Assembly (NCBI RefSeq): GCF_002860325.1
Contig: NZ_PKOJ01000005.1
Location: 248,001 to 312,000, forward strand
Length of the DNA: 64,000 nucleotides
Source of the DNA: Neptunicoccus cionae
Lineage (GTDB): Bacteria > Pseudomonadota > Alphaproteobacteria > Rhodobacterales > Rhodobacteraceae
Direction: 5' to 3'
The position numbers were made by a program, and so were the translations under genes. Under the pieces are notes generated by a model, which saw only the letters and a program-made list of their open reading frames with translations, did not search any database and was not told where the DNA came from. How positions within the stretch are numbered: position 1 is the first letter of the stretch; each line of letters begins with the position of its first letter. Positions 1-7,940 of the stretch are shown here, piece by piece.

Positions 1-791
1 TCGATCGGGGCATGGGCAGAGATGATCATCGGGTCTGATCCTCCGGCCTCTATTACGGCGGGTTTCAGGCGCCGCGCCGCTGCTTCGGCCACCGCCTGCC
101 CTGCCTTGACCGATCCGGTAAAGGCCACTGCATGGGTTTTGGGGCTGTCGACCAAGGCACGCCCAGTCCCTGCATCGCCGGGCACACAGGCGATCAGGTC
201 TTGGGGCATGTCGCTGAACACTTTCATGAATTCCAGCGTAGAGAGGGTTGTCGCCTCGGCCGGTTTGATCACCGCCCCGTTGCCCGCCGCCAGCGATGCG
301 GCAACCGTCCAGCACATCAGCAGGATCGGAAAGTTGAACGGCATGATATGTGCCGACACCCCCAAAGGTTCGTATCGCGCGAACTGGAGAGAACCGATTT
401 GCGTTGTGCCTGCCACTTTTCCCGCCTCGTCACGGGCCATTTCCGCGTAATAACGAAAGATTGGTGCGCAATTGGCGACCTCTCCTATGGCTTCGGGATA
501 GGGTTTGCCCATCTCGCGGCTCATCAGGATGGCGCAATCGGTCATGTCATGGGATTCAATCCGGTTGGCAAGTTGATGCAAACGTGCGGCACGGGTCTTG
601 GCATCGGTCTGCGCCCAGAGCTTTTGCGCCGCATTCACGCGGTCTAACACGCTTACCAGTTCCGGTCCCGAGACAACCGCCCGCTGCCCGACCTGTTCCA
701 GCGTTGCAGGGTCAGTCACATCGCAGGTCTCTCCCGCCGCGGCATGAAAGTCGGGGGTAAGAAAATAGCAGGGTTTGGTCACATCAGACAT
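1..791 (-). CDS. aldehyde dehydrogenase family protein (3' part outside window)
   Basis: NAD(P)-dependent oxidation of an aldehyde to an acid. Only the first ~263 residues are present; the gene runs off the left edge, so the catalytic Cys cannot be seen. Visible family marks are the Rossmann/cofactor segment MPFNFPI...AAGNGAVIKPAE (~residues 155-185), the FTGS loop (~235) and EAGGSDP (~250), whose Glu is the usual general base (normally ELGG). The GGSDP form resembles succinate-semialdehyde-type members, but the substrate cannot be fixed. The ATG at 791 is the first Met in frame. It lies about 15 bp after the phosphotransferase stop, so it is the last visible gene of the leftward unit that starts with the ABC importer. 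An aldehyde dehydrogenase beside a polyamine-type importer would fit oxidation of an aminoaldehyde; that is inference. Confidence 0.9.
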   Translation of the reverse strand, partial: MSDVTKPCYFLTPDFHAAAGETCDVTDPATLEQVGQRAVVSGPELVSVLDRVNAAQKLWAQTDAKTRAARLHQLANRIESHDMTDCAILMSREMGKPYPEAIGEVANCAPIFRYYAEMARDEAGKVAGTTQIGSLQFARYEPLGVSAHIMPFNFPILLMCWTVAASLAAGNGAVIKPAEATTLSTLEFMKVFSDMPQDLIACVPGDAGTGRALVDSPKTHAVAFTGSVKAGQAVAEAAARRLKPAVIEAGGSDPMIISAHAPI

Positions 792-805
792 GGCGGGACT
801 TCTTT

Positions 806-1840
806 TCAAGGGTTGAGACGGGTGGGGAGTGTCGCGGCTACACTGCGCCAGTCGCCAAGGGTTTGGTCGAGCAAAGTTTCGATTTCGGTCAGCTTGGCAG
901 CCGTAAGCGCGGTCTGGAACTGCGCCAGAACGCGGCGCAGGAATTGCAGGTAGCGGGGCTTGGCATCGCGCTGGCAGAGCCGCACAAAAACGCCCAGAAT
1001 GCGGGCGTGCCGCTGCGCGCCCAGCAGGTGATAGCGCCGCCGGATCGCATCCCCGCCGCCCAGAAATTCCGGTGCGCTGGCGATATACCGCTTGAGCATT
1101 TTGTCTTCCAGTCCGGCCCGAAGATCGCGTCTGGCGTCCTGCAGCAGCGAAACCAGATCATATTCGCAAGGCCCGATCAAAGCGTCCTGAAAATCCAGCA
1201 ACCCGCAACGGGCAATACCGCTACGCCCCGCAAGCAGCATCAAGTTGTCCACATGGAAATCCCGCAGCACAAGCGTGTGCCTGTGCTCTGCAAGAGGTGC
1301 CAGTGTGACCCGCCACAGATTGCGCCACTTTGAGCGGAACGCGGCCACCTTTAAATCCGGTAGGACAGCGGGGGCGAACCAGTCCGTAAACAGGTCCAGT
1401 TCATTCAGAAAAACATCGGGATCATAATCCGGCTGGTCCACCTGTGCGGCGCGGATGTCATGGTGCAGGTGCAACAGCGCATCCACTGCCAGTTCGTAAA
1501 GCGCGGTTTCGTCCTGTCCCTGTGCCAGCGGATTGGAATAGGTACCGTCGCGAAAATCCTCGATCAGCGCCACGCCCTGCTCCTGCGCTGCTGCAATCAC
1601 ACGCGGGGCAGACAGGCCAAGGCCGTTCAGATGCGCTGACAGCCGCAGGTAGGCGGCAAAACCCGCCGGATCGGCGGGATCTTCCATCAGGATCAGACCC
1701 TGCCCTTCCAGCCGGAAATACCGGCGCGGTGAAGCGTCCGAGGCAAAAGCCGTCAGATGCGCCCCGCCCTGCCCCTGTGCCGCCAGAAGTGCCGCAGAGG
1801 CCGGAAGGATCGGAACCGCTGATCGCACGGGCTGGTTCAT
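806..1840 (-). CDS. COG3178-type phosphotransferase (AmgK/APH-like kinase fold)
   Basis: A 344-aa kinase-fold protein of the aminoglycoside-phosphotransferase superfamily. The catalytic loop LRDFHVDNLM (~residue 205) and metal-binding LDFQDA (~225) are intact, and the segment EYDLVSLLQDARRD is typical of COG3178, which includes the amino-sugar kinase AmgK. It is not a close match to antibiotic-resistance kinases. Its ATG overlaps the stop of the upstream cupin gene (ATGA), so translation is probably coupled. The co-transcribed neighbours are a glycosyltransferase, two cupins and an importer, not the tsaE/nucleotidyltransferase neighbours of the housekeeping COG3178 gene. A specialised small-molecule kinase is therefore inferred; the substrate is unknown. 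Confidence 0.8.
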   Translation of the reverse strand: MNQPVRSAVPILPASAALLAAQGQGGAHLTAFASDASPRRYFRLEGQGLILMEDPADPAGFAAYLRLSAHLNGLGLSAPRVIAAAQEQGVALIEDFRDGTYSNPLAQGQDETALYELAVDALLHLHHDIRAAQVDQPDYDPDVFLNELDLFTDWFAPAVLPDLKVAAFRSKWRNLWRVTLAPLAEHRHTLVLRDFHVDNLMLLAGRSGIARCGLLDFQDALIGPCEYDLVSLLQDARRDLRAGLEDKMLKRYIASAPEFLGGGDAIRRRYHLLGAQRHARILGVFVRLCQRDAKPRYLQFLRRVLAQFQTALTAAKLTEIETLLDQTLGDWRSVAATLPTRLNP

Positions 1841-2181
1841 CGGATCATATAGACCTTTTTGATGGTCTCATGAACGGTGCAGACACCTTTCCAGTCCTTG
1901 GGGAAGAAGGCTGCGGTGTCGGGAGTGACTTCGATCACATCGCCGGATTCATGCACATAGGTGCAGCGCCCCTCCAGAAAGTGGCAGAATTCGTCGCTGG
2001 TGACGTGGCATTCCCACTTGCCGGGGGTGCAGATCCACAGGCCGCATTCGCTCTGCCCGTCCGGACCCTTGTGCAGAACCTTTCCCGACACATGGCTTTC
2101 GCCCTCGATCATCGTCGGGATGGTGCCCCAATCCGCCAGATCGCTCACGTCCAGCGGGTTTTTCATTACCGGTGCTTTCAA
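1837..2181 (-). CDS. small cupin-domain protein (copy 1)
   Basis: A 114-aa single-domain cupin of the DUF861/Cupin_3 type (like the EutQ and ureidoglycine aminohydrolase barrels). The pattern CTPGKWECHVTSDEFCHFLEG followed by a PDTAAFFP strand is typical. The usual His-rich metal motif is reduced, so catalysis is uncertain; binding or sensing of a small ligand is possible. The likely start is TTG at 2181, preceded at good distance by AAAGGA; an internal ATG at 2166 has no good ribosome site. It is a tandem paralogue of the next gene (both carry LHKGPD, DEFCHF and a similar C-terminus) and overlaps the phosphotransferase start. Confidence 0.8.
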   Translation of the reverse strand: MKAPVMKNPLDVSDLADWGTIPTMIEGESHVSGKVLHKGPDGQSECGLWICTPGKWECHVTSDEFCHFLEGRCTYVHESGDVIEVTPDTAAFFPKDWKGVCTVHETIKKVYMIR

Positions 2182-2193
2182 CGGTCTATCCTT

Positions 2194-2556
2194 TCAAACA
2201 AGCATGTAGATATTGCGCAGGGTTTCGGTGATTTCGGCGGTGCCTTCCCAACCGGCGGGAAACAGGACACAGGTGCCCGGCCCCGCCTCGATCACCTCGT
2301 CGCTGTCCTTGCGCCGGTAGGTAACGCGCCCTGCAACAAAGTGGCAGAATTCGTCGCGCGGCACCGAAATTTTCCACGTGCCGGGGCTGCAGACCCAGAT
2401 GCCGGTTTCCGGCGAATTGTCCGGCCCCTTGTGCAAAAGCCGACCCGTAGAATGGGACTGTCCGTCAATCATGTCGGGCTGTGGCCCCCAGTCTAGCAGG
2501 TCGTCATAGGTTGTCGCCCCGTGGATATGGGGGGCTGAGGATTTGAGATTTGCCAC
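2194..2556 (-). CDS. small cupin-domain protein (copy 2)
   Basis: About 120 aa, Cupin_3/DUF861 type, clearly paralogous to the following cupin: shared LLHKGPD, a CSPGTWK/CTPGKWE strand, DEFCHF and the FPAGWEG/FPKDWKG turn. The frame opens at TTG 2562, overlapping the glycosyltransferase stop as TTGA, but GTG at 2556 sits 7 nt after GAGG and is the better start. Keeping both copies side by side suggests either a heterodimer or two ligands. Its position directly after the glycosyltransferase and before the kinase points to the same unknown substrate. No function is assigned. Confidence 0.78.
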   Translation of the reverse strand: MANLKSSAPHIHGATTYDDLLDWGPQPDMIDGQSHSTGRLLHKGPDNSPETGIWVCSPGTWKISVPRDEFCHFVAGRVTYRRKDSDEVIEAGPGTCVLFPAGWEGTAEITETLRNIYMLV

Positions 2557-2558
2557 TG

Positions 2559-3839
2559 TCAATCCTCAACCAGACCGACAAGCAGCTTGGCCGCTTTTTC
2601 CTGACCGTTCTGCGATTGCATATGCGCCGAGGTCTTTTGCAGCCGAGCGGCAATGTCTTTGTCGTTCAGACAGGCCTCGATCTTATCGATCATCTCGGCG
2701 TCGGTCCAGTCATAGCGGTCAGAGCGGAAGCCGTGGCCGGTTTCTTCAACCCGCATAGCGTTGTCATGGCCGTCCCAGACATAAGGCATGATGATCGCGG
2801 GTTTTCCGAAATAAAGGCACTCGGTAAAGGAATTGTTGCCGCCGTGATGGATCACCGCATCGACCTGCGGGATGACCGAAGGTTGGGGGAACCAGCTGCC
2901 TATAACGATATTATCCGGAATGTCGGAATATTCGCTTTCGTAATCCCCCACATTCACCAAAGCGCGATAGCGGGTGGTGGCCAGCAGGTCGATGATCCGT
3001 TTCAACAAATCCGTATCCCCCGCGCCGAGAGAGCCGAAAGACACATAGAGCAGCGGGCCGTCGTTATTCTTTTTGAACGTCGGGATTTCGTAATCCTTGT
3101 CCTGCCGCACGCAACCCTCAAGATACTGGAAACGCTTTGGGTCAAGCGGTTCGGCCCGTTCGTATTTCACCTGCTCGGGGTACAGCAGCAGGTTCAGATA
3201 GGGGGATGCCTCAAAGAACTCGCCGGTTTCATAGGGCGCCTCATTGGCGGTTTTCAGGAATTCGTTAAAATCGTCGTGGATCGGTTTGATGACCTCATGA
3301 AACTTGTCGCGAAATGCTGCGTGGCCTGCTTTGTCATTGACGGACATGCCAGACAGATGGGGCGGGATCAGTTCGTCTTCGATCTCGTTTTCGGAACAGG
3401 AAATGATGCGCACCCAAGGCACACCGAACTGTTTGATGGCGGGAAACAGGATCACGTTATCCACTGCAATCACATCCGGTTTAATTTTCGCAAGGATGCC
3501 CGGCAGGTCCTTTTCGGCCCATTTTGCACTGTCCACGATCGCTTCCCAGCATTCCTTTACATAATTGTCGAGCTGGTCGATCGGGGCCTTGCGAAAGTTC
3601 GGGATATGGCTGTTGATGAAATCCTCCCAGAACTTTGCCATCTGTTCGGGGGGCATGGGTTCGCTCAGGTTTACCGGATAGGCTTCGAATCCGTAATCCT
3701 TATACACATCGACAAAGCCCGGATCGGACAGAAAGACAGCCTTATGGCCCATCCGCTCTACCGCTTGGGCGATACCGACCGAATTAAGTGCAGGGCCAAA
3801 GGCGGCCTCGGGGAAAAAAGCAAAGGTTTTCTGGGTCAT
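2559..3839 (-). CDS. family-1 (UGT-like) glycosyltransferase, copy 1
   Basis: A 426-aa GT-B fold enzyme of the UDP-glycosyltransferase superfamily, likely cytoplasmic, transferring a sugar to a small acceptor. The N-terminal acceptor domain starts FFPEAAFGPALN. The C-terminal donor domain has LLYVSFGSLG (~280), WFPQPSVI (~335), IHHGGNNSFTE (~350) and PYVWDGHDNAMR (~375). In classical UGTs the last motif ends in an Asp/Glu-Gln pair that binds the donor sugar; here it reads WDGHDN, as in the paralogue at 8870-10165. ATG at 3839 is chosen because it follows AAGGAG at good spacing and because longer starts would run into the ABC ATPase gene. It is co-oriented with the importer upstream and coupled to the cupin downstream. 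Confidence 0.85.
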   Translation of the reverse strand: MTQKTFAFFPEAAFGPALNSVGIAQAVERMGHKAVFLSDPGFVDVYKDYGFEAYPVNLSEPMPPEQMAKFWEDFINSHIPNFRKAPIDQLDNYVKECWEAIVDSAKWAEKDLPGILAKIKPDVIAVDNVILFPAIKQFGVPWVRIISCSENEIEDELIPPHLSGMSVNDKAGHAAFRDKFHEVIKPIHDDFNEFLKTANEAPYETGEFFEASPYLNLLLYPEQVKYERAEPLDPKRFQYLEGCVRQDKDYEIPTFKKNNDGPLLYVSFGSLGAGDTDLLKRIIDLLATTRYRALVNVGDYESEYSDIPDNIVIGSWFPQPSVIPQVDAVIHHGGNNSFTECLYFGKPAIIMPYVWDGHDNAMRVEETGHGFRSDRYDWTDAEMIDKIEACLNDKDIAARLQKTSAHMQSQNGQEKAAKLLVGLVED

Positions 3840-3892
3840 ATCTTGTCTCCTTGTTGTAAATCTGCGCCGCCTCCCGCGGCGCGCGAATGTGT

Positions 3893-4951
3893 TCAGACGG
3901 CAAAAACGCGGGTGTCTTTGGCCGCCCAATGCACTGTCAGACTGTCCCCAACGCCAATCGGCGCCTGTTCCGCAACATCGGCGGTCAGGCGGATCAGGAC
4001 GGGATCGGGGGATGCGGGCGTGTTCAGGTGAACCTGCAAATCCAGCCCGTGATAGGCGATGGCGCTGACGGTTCCGGATATCGAATTATCCCTGTCGTTG
4101 CCGCCTATGTGCAACCGTTCGGGGCGCACCGCAGCAACGCCGCGCGCGGCGCTTTCTAACGGGGTGTTCGCGGTTATCGTGCTGCCGTCCTGCGCCCGCA
4201 GGACACCGTTTTCTTGCGTCACCGGAAAGAAATTCATCACCCCGATGAAATCCGCGGCAAAGCGGCTTTCGGGGTGTTCGTAGATCTCTTGCGGTGTCCC
4301 TGACTGCAACAATCGGCCGTCCTTCAGGATCGCCACACGATCCGCCATAACCAGCGCTTCTTCCTGATCGTGGGTGACGATAATAAAGGTGATGCCGAAT
4401 TCGTTTTGGATGCGTTTCAGCTCCAGTTGCATCTCGCCCCGCAGCTTTTTGTCGAGCGCACCAAGCGGTTCATCCAGCAACAACAGACGGGGCCGTTTGA
4501 CCAGTGCCCGCGCCAGAGCAACCCGCTGCCTCTGCCCGCCTGACAGTTGATCCGGCTTGCGGTTTGCCAGATGGGACAGCTGGATCACCTCTAGAATCTC
4601 GTCCACACGGGACCGGATTTCCGCCTTGGGCAGTTTTTCCATCTCAAGCCCGTAGGCGATATTGCGGGCCACACTCATGTTCGGGAACAGGGCGTAGGAC
4701 TGGAACATCAGGTTCACGGGGCGGTGGTTTGGTGGCACCTGACTGACATCCTTGCCGTCAAGAATGATCTCGCCATCGTCAGGCAGTTCGAACCCCGCTA
4801 GCATCCGCAGAAGTGTTGTCTTGCCGCTGCCCGAGGCCCCGAGAAGGGCAAAAAACTCGTTCTCGTGAATATCAAGGTCGATCCCGTCGATTGCCTTAAC
4901 AGAGCCGAAGTTCTTCCGGACATTGCGTATTGTGAGCAAGGGCTGGGTCAT
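3893..4951 (-). CDS. potA-like: ABC transporter ATP-binding protein, PotA-like
   Basis: ATPase of a spermidine/putrescine-type importer, 352 aa, the usual length for PotA. Walker A GASGSGKTT (~40), Q-loop (MFQSYALFP), signature LSGGQRQR (~138), Walker B LLLLDEPLGALD (~160) and H-loop THDQEEAL (~195) are all present. The C-terminal ~110 residues form a TOBE-type regulatory domain. Its ATG overlaps the stop of the permease gene upstream (ATGA), as expected for a four-gene importer operon. The solute is inferred from the receptor family only. Confidence 0.92.
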   Translation of the reverse strand: MTQPLLTIRNVRKNFGSVKAIDGIDLDIHENEFFALLGASGSGKTTLLRMLAGFELPDDGEIILDGKDVSQVPPNHRPVNLMFQSYALFPNMSVARNIAYGLEMEKLPKAEIRSRVDEILEVIQLSHLANRKPDQLSGGQRQRVALARALVKRPRLLLLDEPLGALDKKLRGEMQLELKRIQNEFGITFIIVTHDQEEALVMADRVAILKDGRLLQSGTPQEIYEHPESRFAADFIGVMNFFPVTQENGVLRAQDGSTITANTPLESAARGVAAVRPERLHIGGNDRDNSISGTVSAIAYHGLDLQVHLNTPASPDPVLIRLTADVAEQAPIGVGDSLTVHWAAKDTRVFAV

Positions 4952-5739
4952 TGTCCCGGAAGGCCTCCACGGTTCAGGCGCTGGGACAGGGCAAGAATGA
5001 CAACAGAGAGCGTCATTACAATGGCCGCGAGCGCATTAATTTCTGGGGTGACGCCAAAACGGATCATGGCAAAGATCTGCATCGGCAGTGTGATGGAATC
5101 CCGTCCGGCACCGGCGGTGAAAAAGGCGATGATAAATTCGTCCAGTGACAGGGTAAACGCCAGCAGCGCACCGGCAATTACCGCAGGCATCATCACCGGC
5201 AGCACAACCCGCCACAGCGTCACAACCATCGGCGCACCCAGATCGGTAGAGGCTTCGACAACGGACCAGTCAAAGGTTTTCAGACGCGCCCGCACCACCG
5301 AACAGACAAAAGCAAGGTTAAAGACCACATGGCTCAGGATCACGGTATGCAGGCCCAATGTGACGTTCAGCAGGGAAAAGAAGCTTAGCAGCGCGATGGC
5401 CAGAACGATATCGGGAATGATCATCGGCGCAAAGATGATGGTTTCAAGAAAGCGGCCCTTGCGCCGGCGGATTTCAACCCCGACCGCCAGCAACGTCCCG
5501 AGGATCGTGGCAAGAATGGTGGAAATCACCGCAACGACCAGCGTGTTCAGCGCCGCCCCCATGATGTCACTGTTGCGAAACAGCGCGCCATACCATTTCA
5601 CCGAAAATCCGGTCCATGCGGTGGGCAGGCCGCCTTCGTTGAAGGACAGTGCAAACAGCACCGAAATCGGGATGTAGAGGAATGCAAAGACCGCAGAAAG
5701 GACCATCAGCATCAGGCGGGGATTTGCAACACTGCGCAT
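4948..5739 (-). CDS. potC-like: ABC transporter permease, PotC-like
   Basis: Inner-membrane permease of 263 aa with about six hydrophobic helices (first at ~10-30). A BPD_transp_1 EAA-type loop is visible around EASTDLGAPMVVTLWRVVLP (~165), the contact site for the ATPase. SD GGGAGGAATAAC precedes the ATG at 5739. It lies directly after the second permease gene (1-bp gap) and overlaps the ATPase gene. Together with 5741-6631 it forms the channel of the polyamine/opine-class importer. Confidence 0.9.
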   Translation of the reverse strand: MRSVANPRLMLMVLSAVFAFLYIPISVLFALSFNEGGLPTAWTGFSVKWYGALFRNSDIMGAALNTLVVAVISTILATILGTLLAVGVEIRRRKGRFLETIIFAPMIIPDIVLAIALLSFFSLLNVTLGLHTVILSHVVFNLAFVCSVVRARLKTFDWSVVEASTDLGAPMVVTLWRVVLPVMMPAVIAGALLAFTLSLDEFIIAFFTAGAGRDSITLPMQIFAMIRFGVTPEINALAAIVMTLSVVILALSQRLNRGGLPGQ

Positions 5740-5740
5740 G

Positions 5741-6631
5741 TTATTCCTCCCGCCCTGCGCCCGAGGCCCGCTCGCTTGCGTAGGTTTGCAAGGTCAAAAG
5801 CCCCATCATGATTGCAATCAGGAACATCGACAGGGCGGCACCAAAGGGCCAGTCGTTCGCCGTCAGGAACTGGGCATAGACAAGATTGCCGATCATCTGG
5901 AACTGCCCGCCGCCCAGCAAGGCAGGGGTCACAAAGTTCCCGATGGACAGGACGAACACAAAGACAAACCCCGTCGCGATGCCCGGAACCGTCATCGGCA
6001 GGATCACGCGGCGGAAGGTGGTCCAGCCGTTGCCGCCCAGATCACGGGAGGCTTCCGCAATTTCAGGGTTCAACCGTGACAGCGGCGCATAACAGGCCAG
6101 AATTACGAAGGGCAGATAGTTATAGACCAGCCCGATCACCACCGCCGTTTCGGTGTAAAGCATCTTGGGCAGTTCCCCGTCATAGCCAAGCCACTGGGCC
6201 GCGCCCGCGATCAGGCCCTCGCGGTTCAGCATGACGATCCACGCATAGGTGCGCACCAGATAATTCGACCAGAAGGGCAGTACCGCAAAAAACAGCAGCA
6301 TGGCCTGCCGGTTGGCCGGAGCTGCGGCAATCGCAAAGGCGGCAGCGTAACCGATCACGACCGCAATTGTGGCGGACAGCCCTGCGATGAAGGCCGATTT
6401 TAGAAAGATATTCGCGTAAAGCGGATCAAACACCAGCGCAATGTTTTCCAGCGTAAACGTGTAATCGATACCCCCGTAAATCCCGCGCTGAAAAAAGGCG
6501 AGCGCGAGGATCATCAGACAGGGTACGACCATAAAGGCCGTCAGCCACGCCAGCGCGGGCGTCATCAGGTAAAGAGGTTTGCGGTCGATCATCCGGCGGG
6601 CCTGTATTTGAGGGGCGATGCGCCAATGCAT
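5741..6631 (-). CDS. potB-like: ABC transporter permease, PotB-like
   Basis: Inner-membrane permease of 296 aa with a first membrane helix at ~25-45 and five more. The EAA loop reads EASRDLGGNGWTTFRRVILP (~195). The start at 6631 follows GGAGGGGCC; an internal Met at residue 14 would also give a complete permease. It pairs with the PotC-like permease immediately downstream. Confidence 0.9.
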   Translation of the reverse strand: MHWRIAPQIQARRMIDRKPLYLMTPALAWLTAFMVVPCLMILALAFFQRGIYGGIDYTFTLENIALVFDPLYANIFLKSAFIAGLSATIAVVIGYAAAFAIAAAPANRQAMLLFFAVLPFWSNYLVRTYAWIVMLNREGLIAGAAQWLGYDGELPKMLYTETAVVIGLVYNYLPFVILACYAPLSRLNPEIAEASRDLGGNGWTTFRRVILPMTVPGIATGFVFVFVLSIGNFVTPALLGGGQFQMIGNLVYAQFLTANDWPFGAALSMFLIAIMMGLLTLQTYASERASGAGREE

Positions 6632-6690
6632 GGCCCCTCCGTTAAAACTCTGCCTGCGGTCCGGCGCCGAAACGCCGCACCGTTACGGCT

Positions 6691-7740
6691 TTAGTTGCTG
6701 GCTTTGATCTCGGAGACGATGCGCGAATAGGCACGCTGGGATTCCCCCACATCGCGCAGTTGCTCGAACGCCATCAACTCGTCCGGTGCCATCCCCATGT
6801 TGGGAAACTGGGCGATAAATTCCTCAGAGAGCGTTTCCATCGCCGGTTTGTTCGGCACTTTGTAAAGAATGTTTTCCGCCGCCCAGCCGTGGTTTTCCGG
6901 TGCTAGGATGAAGTTCACAAAGGCGTAGGCCGCATCCTTGTGTTCGGAGTTTTTGAGGATCACCATCGTATCCGCCCAAAGGTCAGAGCCTTCTTTTGGA
7001 ATGGTGTATTTGATGTCGGCATTTTCCGCGATGCCATAGTTGCACCAGCCGTCCCACGCATGAACCATCTCCGCCTCGCCCGACACCAGTTTGGCGTAGA
7101 ATGTGGTGTCATCATAGGCCAGCAGCGTGCCTTTGGTTTCAATCAACTGGTCGCGCACGGCTGCCAGCTCCGCGTCGTCGGTGGTGTTGACAGAATAGCC
7201 TTTGGCCAGCATCGCCGCCCCCAGCAGCCAGCGGTCCGTGGCAAGCATGGTGGTCTTGCCTTTCAAATCATCGCTTGGTGCCAGCAGGTCCATCCAACTG
7301 TCGGGCGTGCCTTCCACCAGATCGGATCGATAGCACAGTCCCGTTGTTCCCCAAGCGTAGGGAATGGAAAACGTGTTGCCGGTATCGTGGCTCAGTTCCA
7401 TCGCTTCGGGATAAAGGTTCTTGATGTTGGGAATCTTGGAATGGTCCAGTGTCTCTGCCAGCCCCAGATTGTTCAGCGCCTCGGCAAAGGGCGAGGATAC
7501 AAAGACCACGTCATAGCCTTTGCCTTTTGACGCGATCAGCTTGCCCATGATTTCTTCGTTGGTCCCGTGCAGGACCAGTTCGGCCTCATTGTCGGTGGCT
7601 TTGTTAAAGGCGTCGATTGCGTCAGGGGCCATATAGCCGTCCCAGTTCGACACAACCAGCGTTTCCGCTGACAGCATTCCGGCGCTTACGGCAAGTCCCG
7701 CGGTCACGGCAACGCCGCGGAGGGTGAAGTCCTTAATCAT
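6691..7740 (-). CDS. potD-like: periplasmic substrate-binding protein, PotD/PotF-like
   Basis: Extracellular solute-binding protein of 349 aa with an N-terminal signal peptide (hydrophobic core to ~22, SAETL cleavage region). The mature start LVVSNWDGYMAP is the classic opening of polyamine-binding proteins, and the hinge regions YDVVFVSSP, IPYAWGTTGLCY and HAWDGWCNYGIAE fit the family. Acidic residues in the pocket would favour a cationic ligand such as a polyamine or guanidino compound, but the exact solute is unknown. It is the first gene of the leftward operon, with SD GGGAG. The divergent GntR regulator lies 200 bp away and probably controls it. Confidence 0.9.
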   Translation of the reverse strand: MIKDFTLRGVAVTAGLAVSAGMLSAETLVVSNWDGYMAPDAIDAFNKATDNEAELVLHGTNEEIMGKLIASKGKGYDVVFVSSPFAEALNNLGLAETLDHSKIPNIKNLYPEAMELSHDTGNTFSIPYAWGTTGLCYRSDLVEGTPDSWMDLLAPSDDLKGKTTMLATDRWLLGAAMLAKGYSVNTTDDAELAAVRDQLIETKGTLLAYDDTTFYAKLVSGEAEMVHAWDGWCNYGIAENADIKYTIPKEGSDLWADTMVILKNSEHKDAAYAFVNFILAPENHGWAAENILYKVPNKPAMETLSEEFIAQFPNMGMAPDELMAFEQLRDVGESQRAYSRIVSEIKASN

Positions 7741-7840
7741 CTTTGTACTCCCTTATGGGTTCTGTTGGTATCCTTGCCGGCTTTGGTATTGCCCGAAGCA
7801 CTACTGCTGCATCAGGGTTGTTGCCGGTCTCTGCCAAACA

Positions 7841-7879
7841 CTGTATTAAGACGATAGAAAGTACGTCAAACTGTATTAG
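7841..7879. promoter_or_regulatory. direct repeat, candidate GntR operator
   Basis: ACTGTATTA occurs at 7841-7849 and again at 7871-7879, exactly 30 bp (about three helical turns) apart, in the 200-bp divergent region between the importer operon and the GntR gene. Flanks are also similar (AAACACTGTATTAAGA and GTCAAACTGTATTAGA). The placement suits a shared operator for the divergent promoters. Confidence 0.4.
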
Positions 7880-7940
7880 ATGTTCTTTTTCTCAAACACC
7901 TGGAACCTACAGGCATTACAACAAGACGGATCCACCCCAG

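Noticed and set aside
806-1840. Aminoglycoside resistance kinase
   Set aside because: The APH fold is present, but COG3178 signatures and the context point to a metabolic kinase; the same applies to 19501-20529 and 34794-35804.
1444-2496. 350-codon plus-strand frame over the cupins
   Set aside because: Arg/Pro-rich composition without domains, antisense to three coupled real genes.
2550-4031. 493-codon open frame on the plus strand
   Set aside because: Antisense to the glycosyltransferase and ABC ATPase genes, which have full family motifs; the plus-strand protein shows no recognisable domain and no ribosome site.
7743-7940. N-terminal extension of the GntR regulator
   Set aside because: The in-frame Met at 7743 would add 66 residues without family similarity and would cover the operator repeats; ATG 7941 gives a complete regulator.
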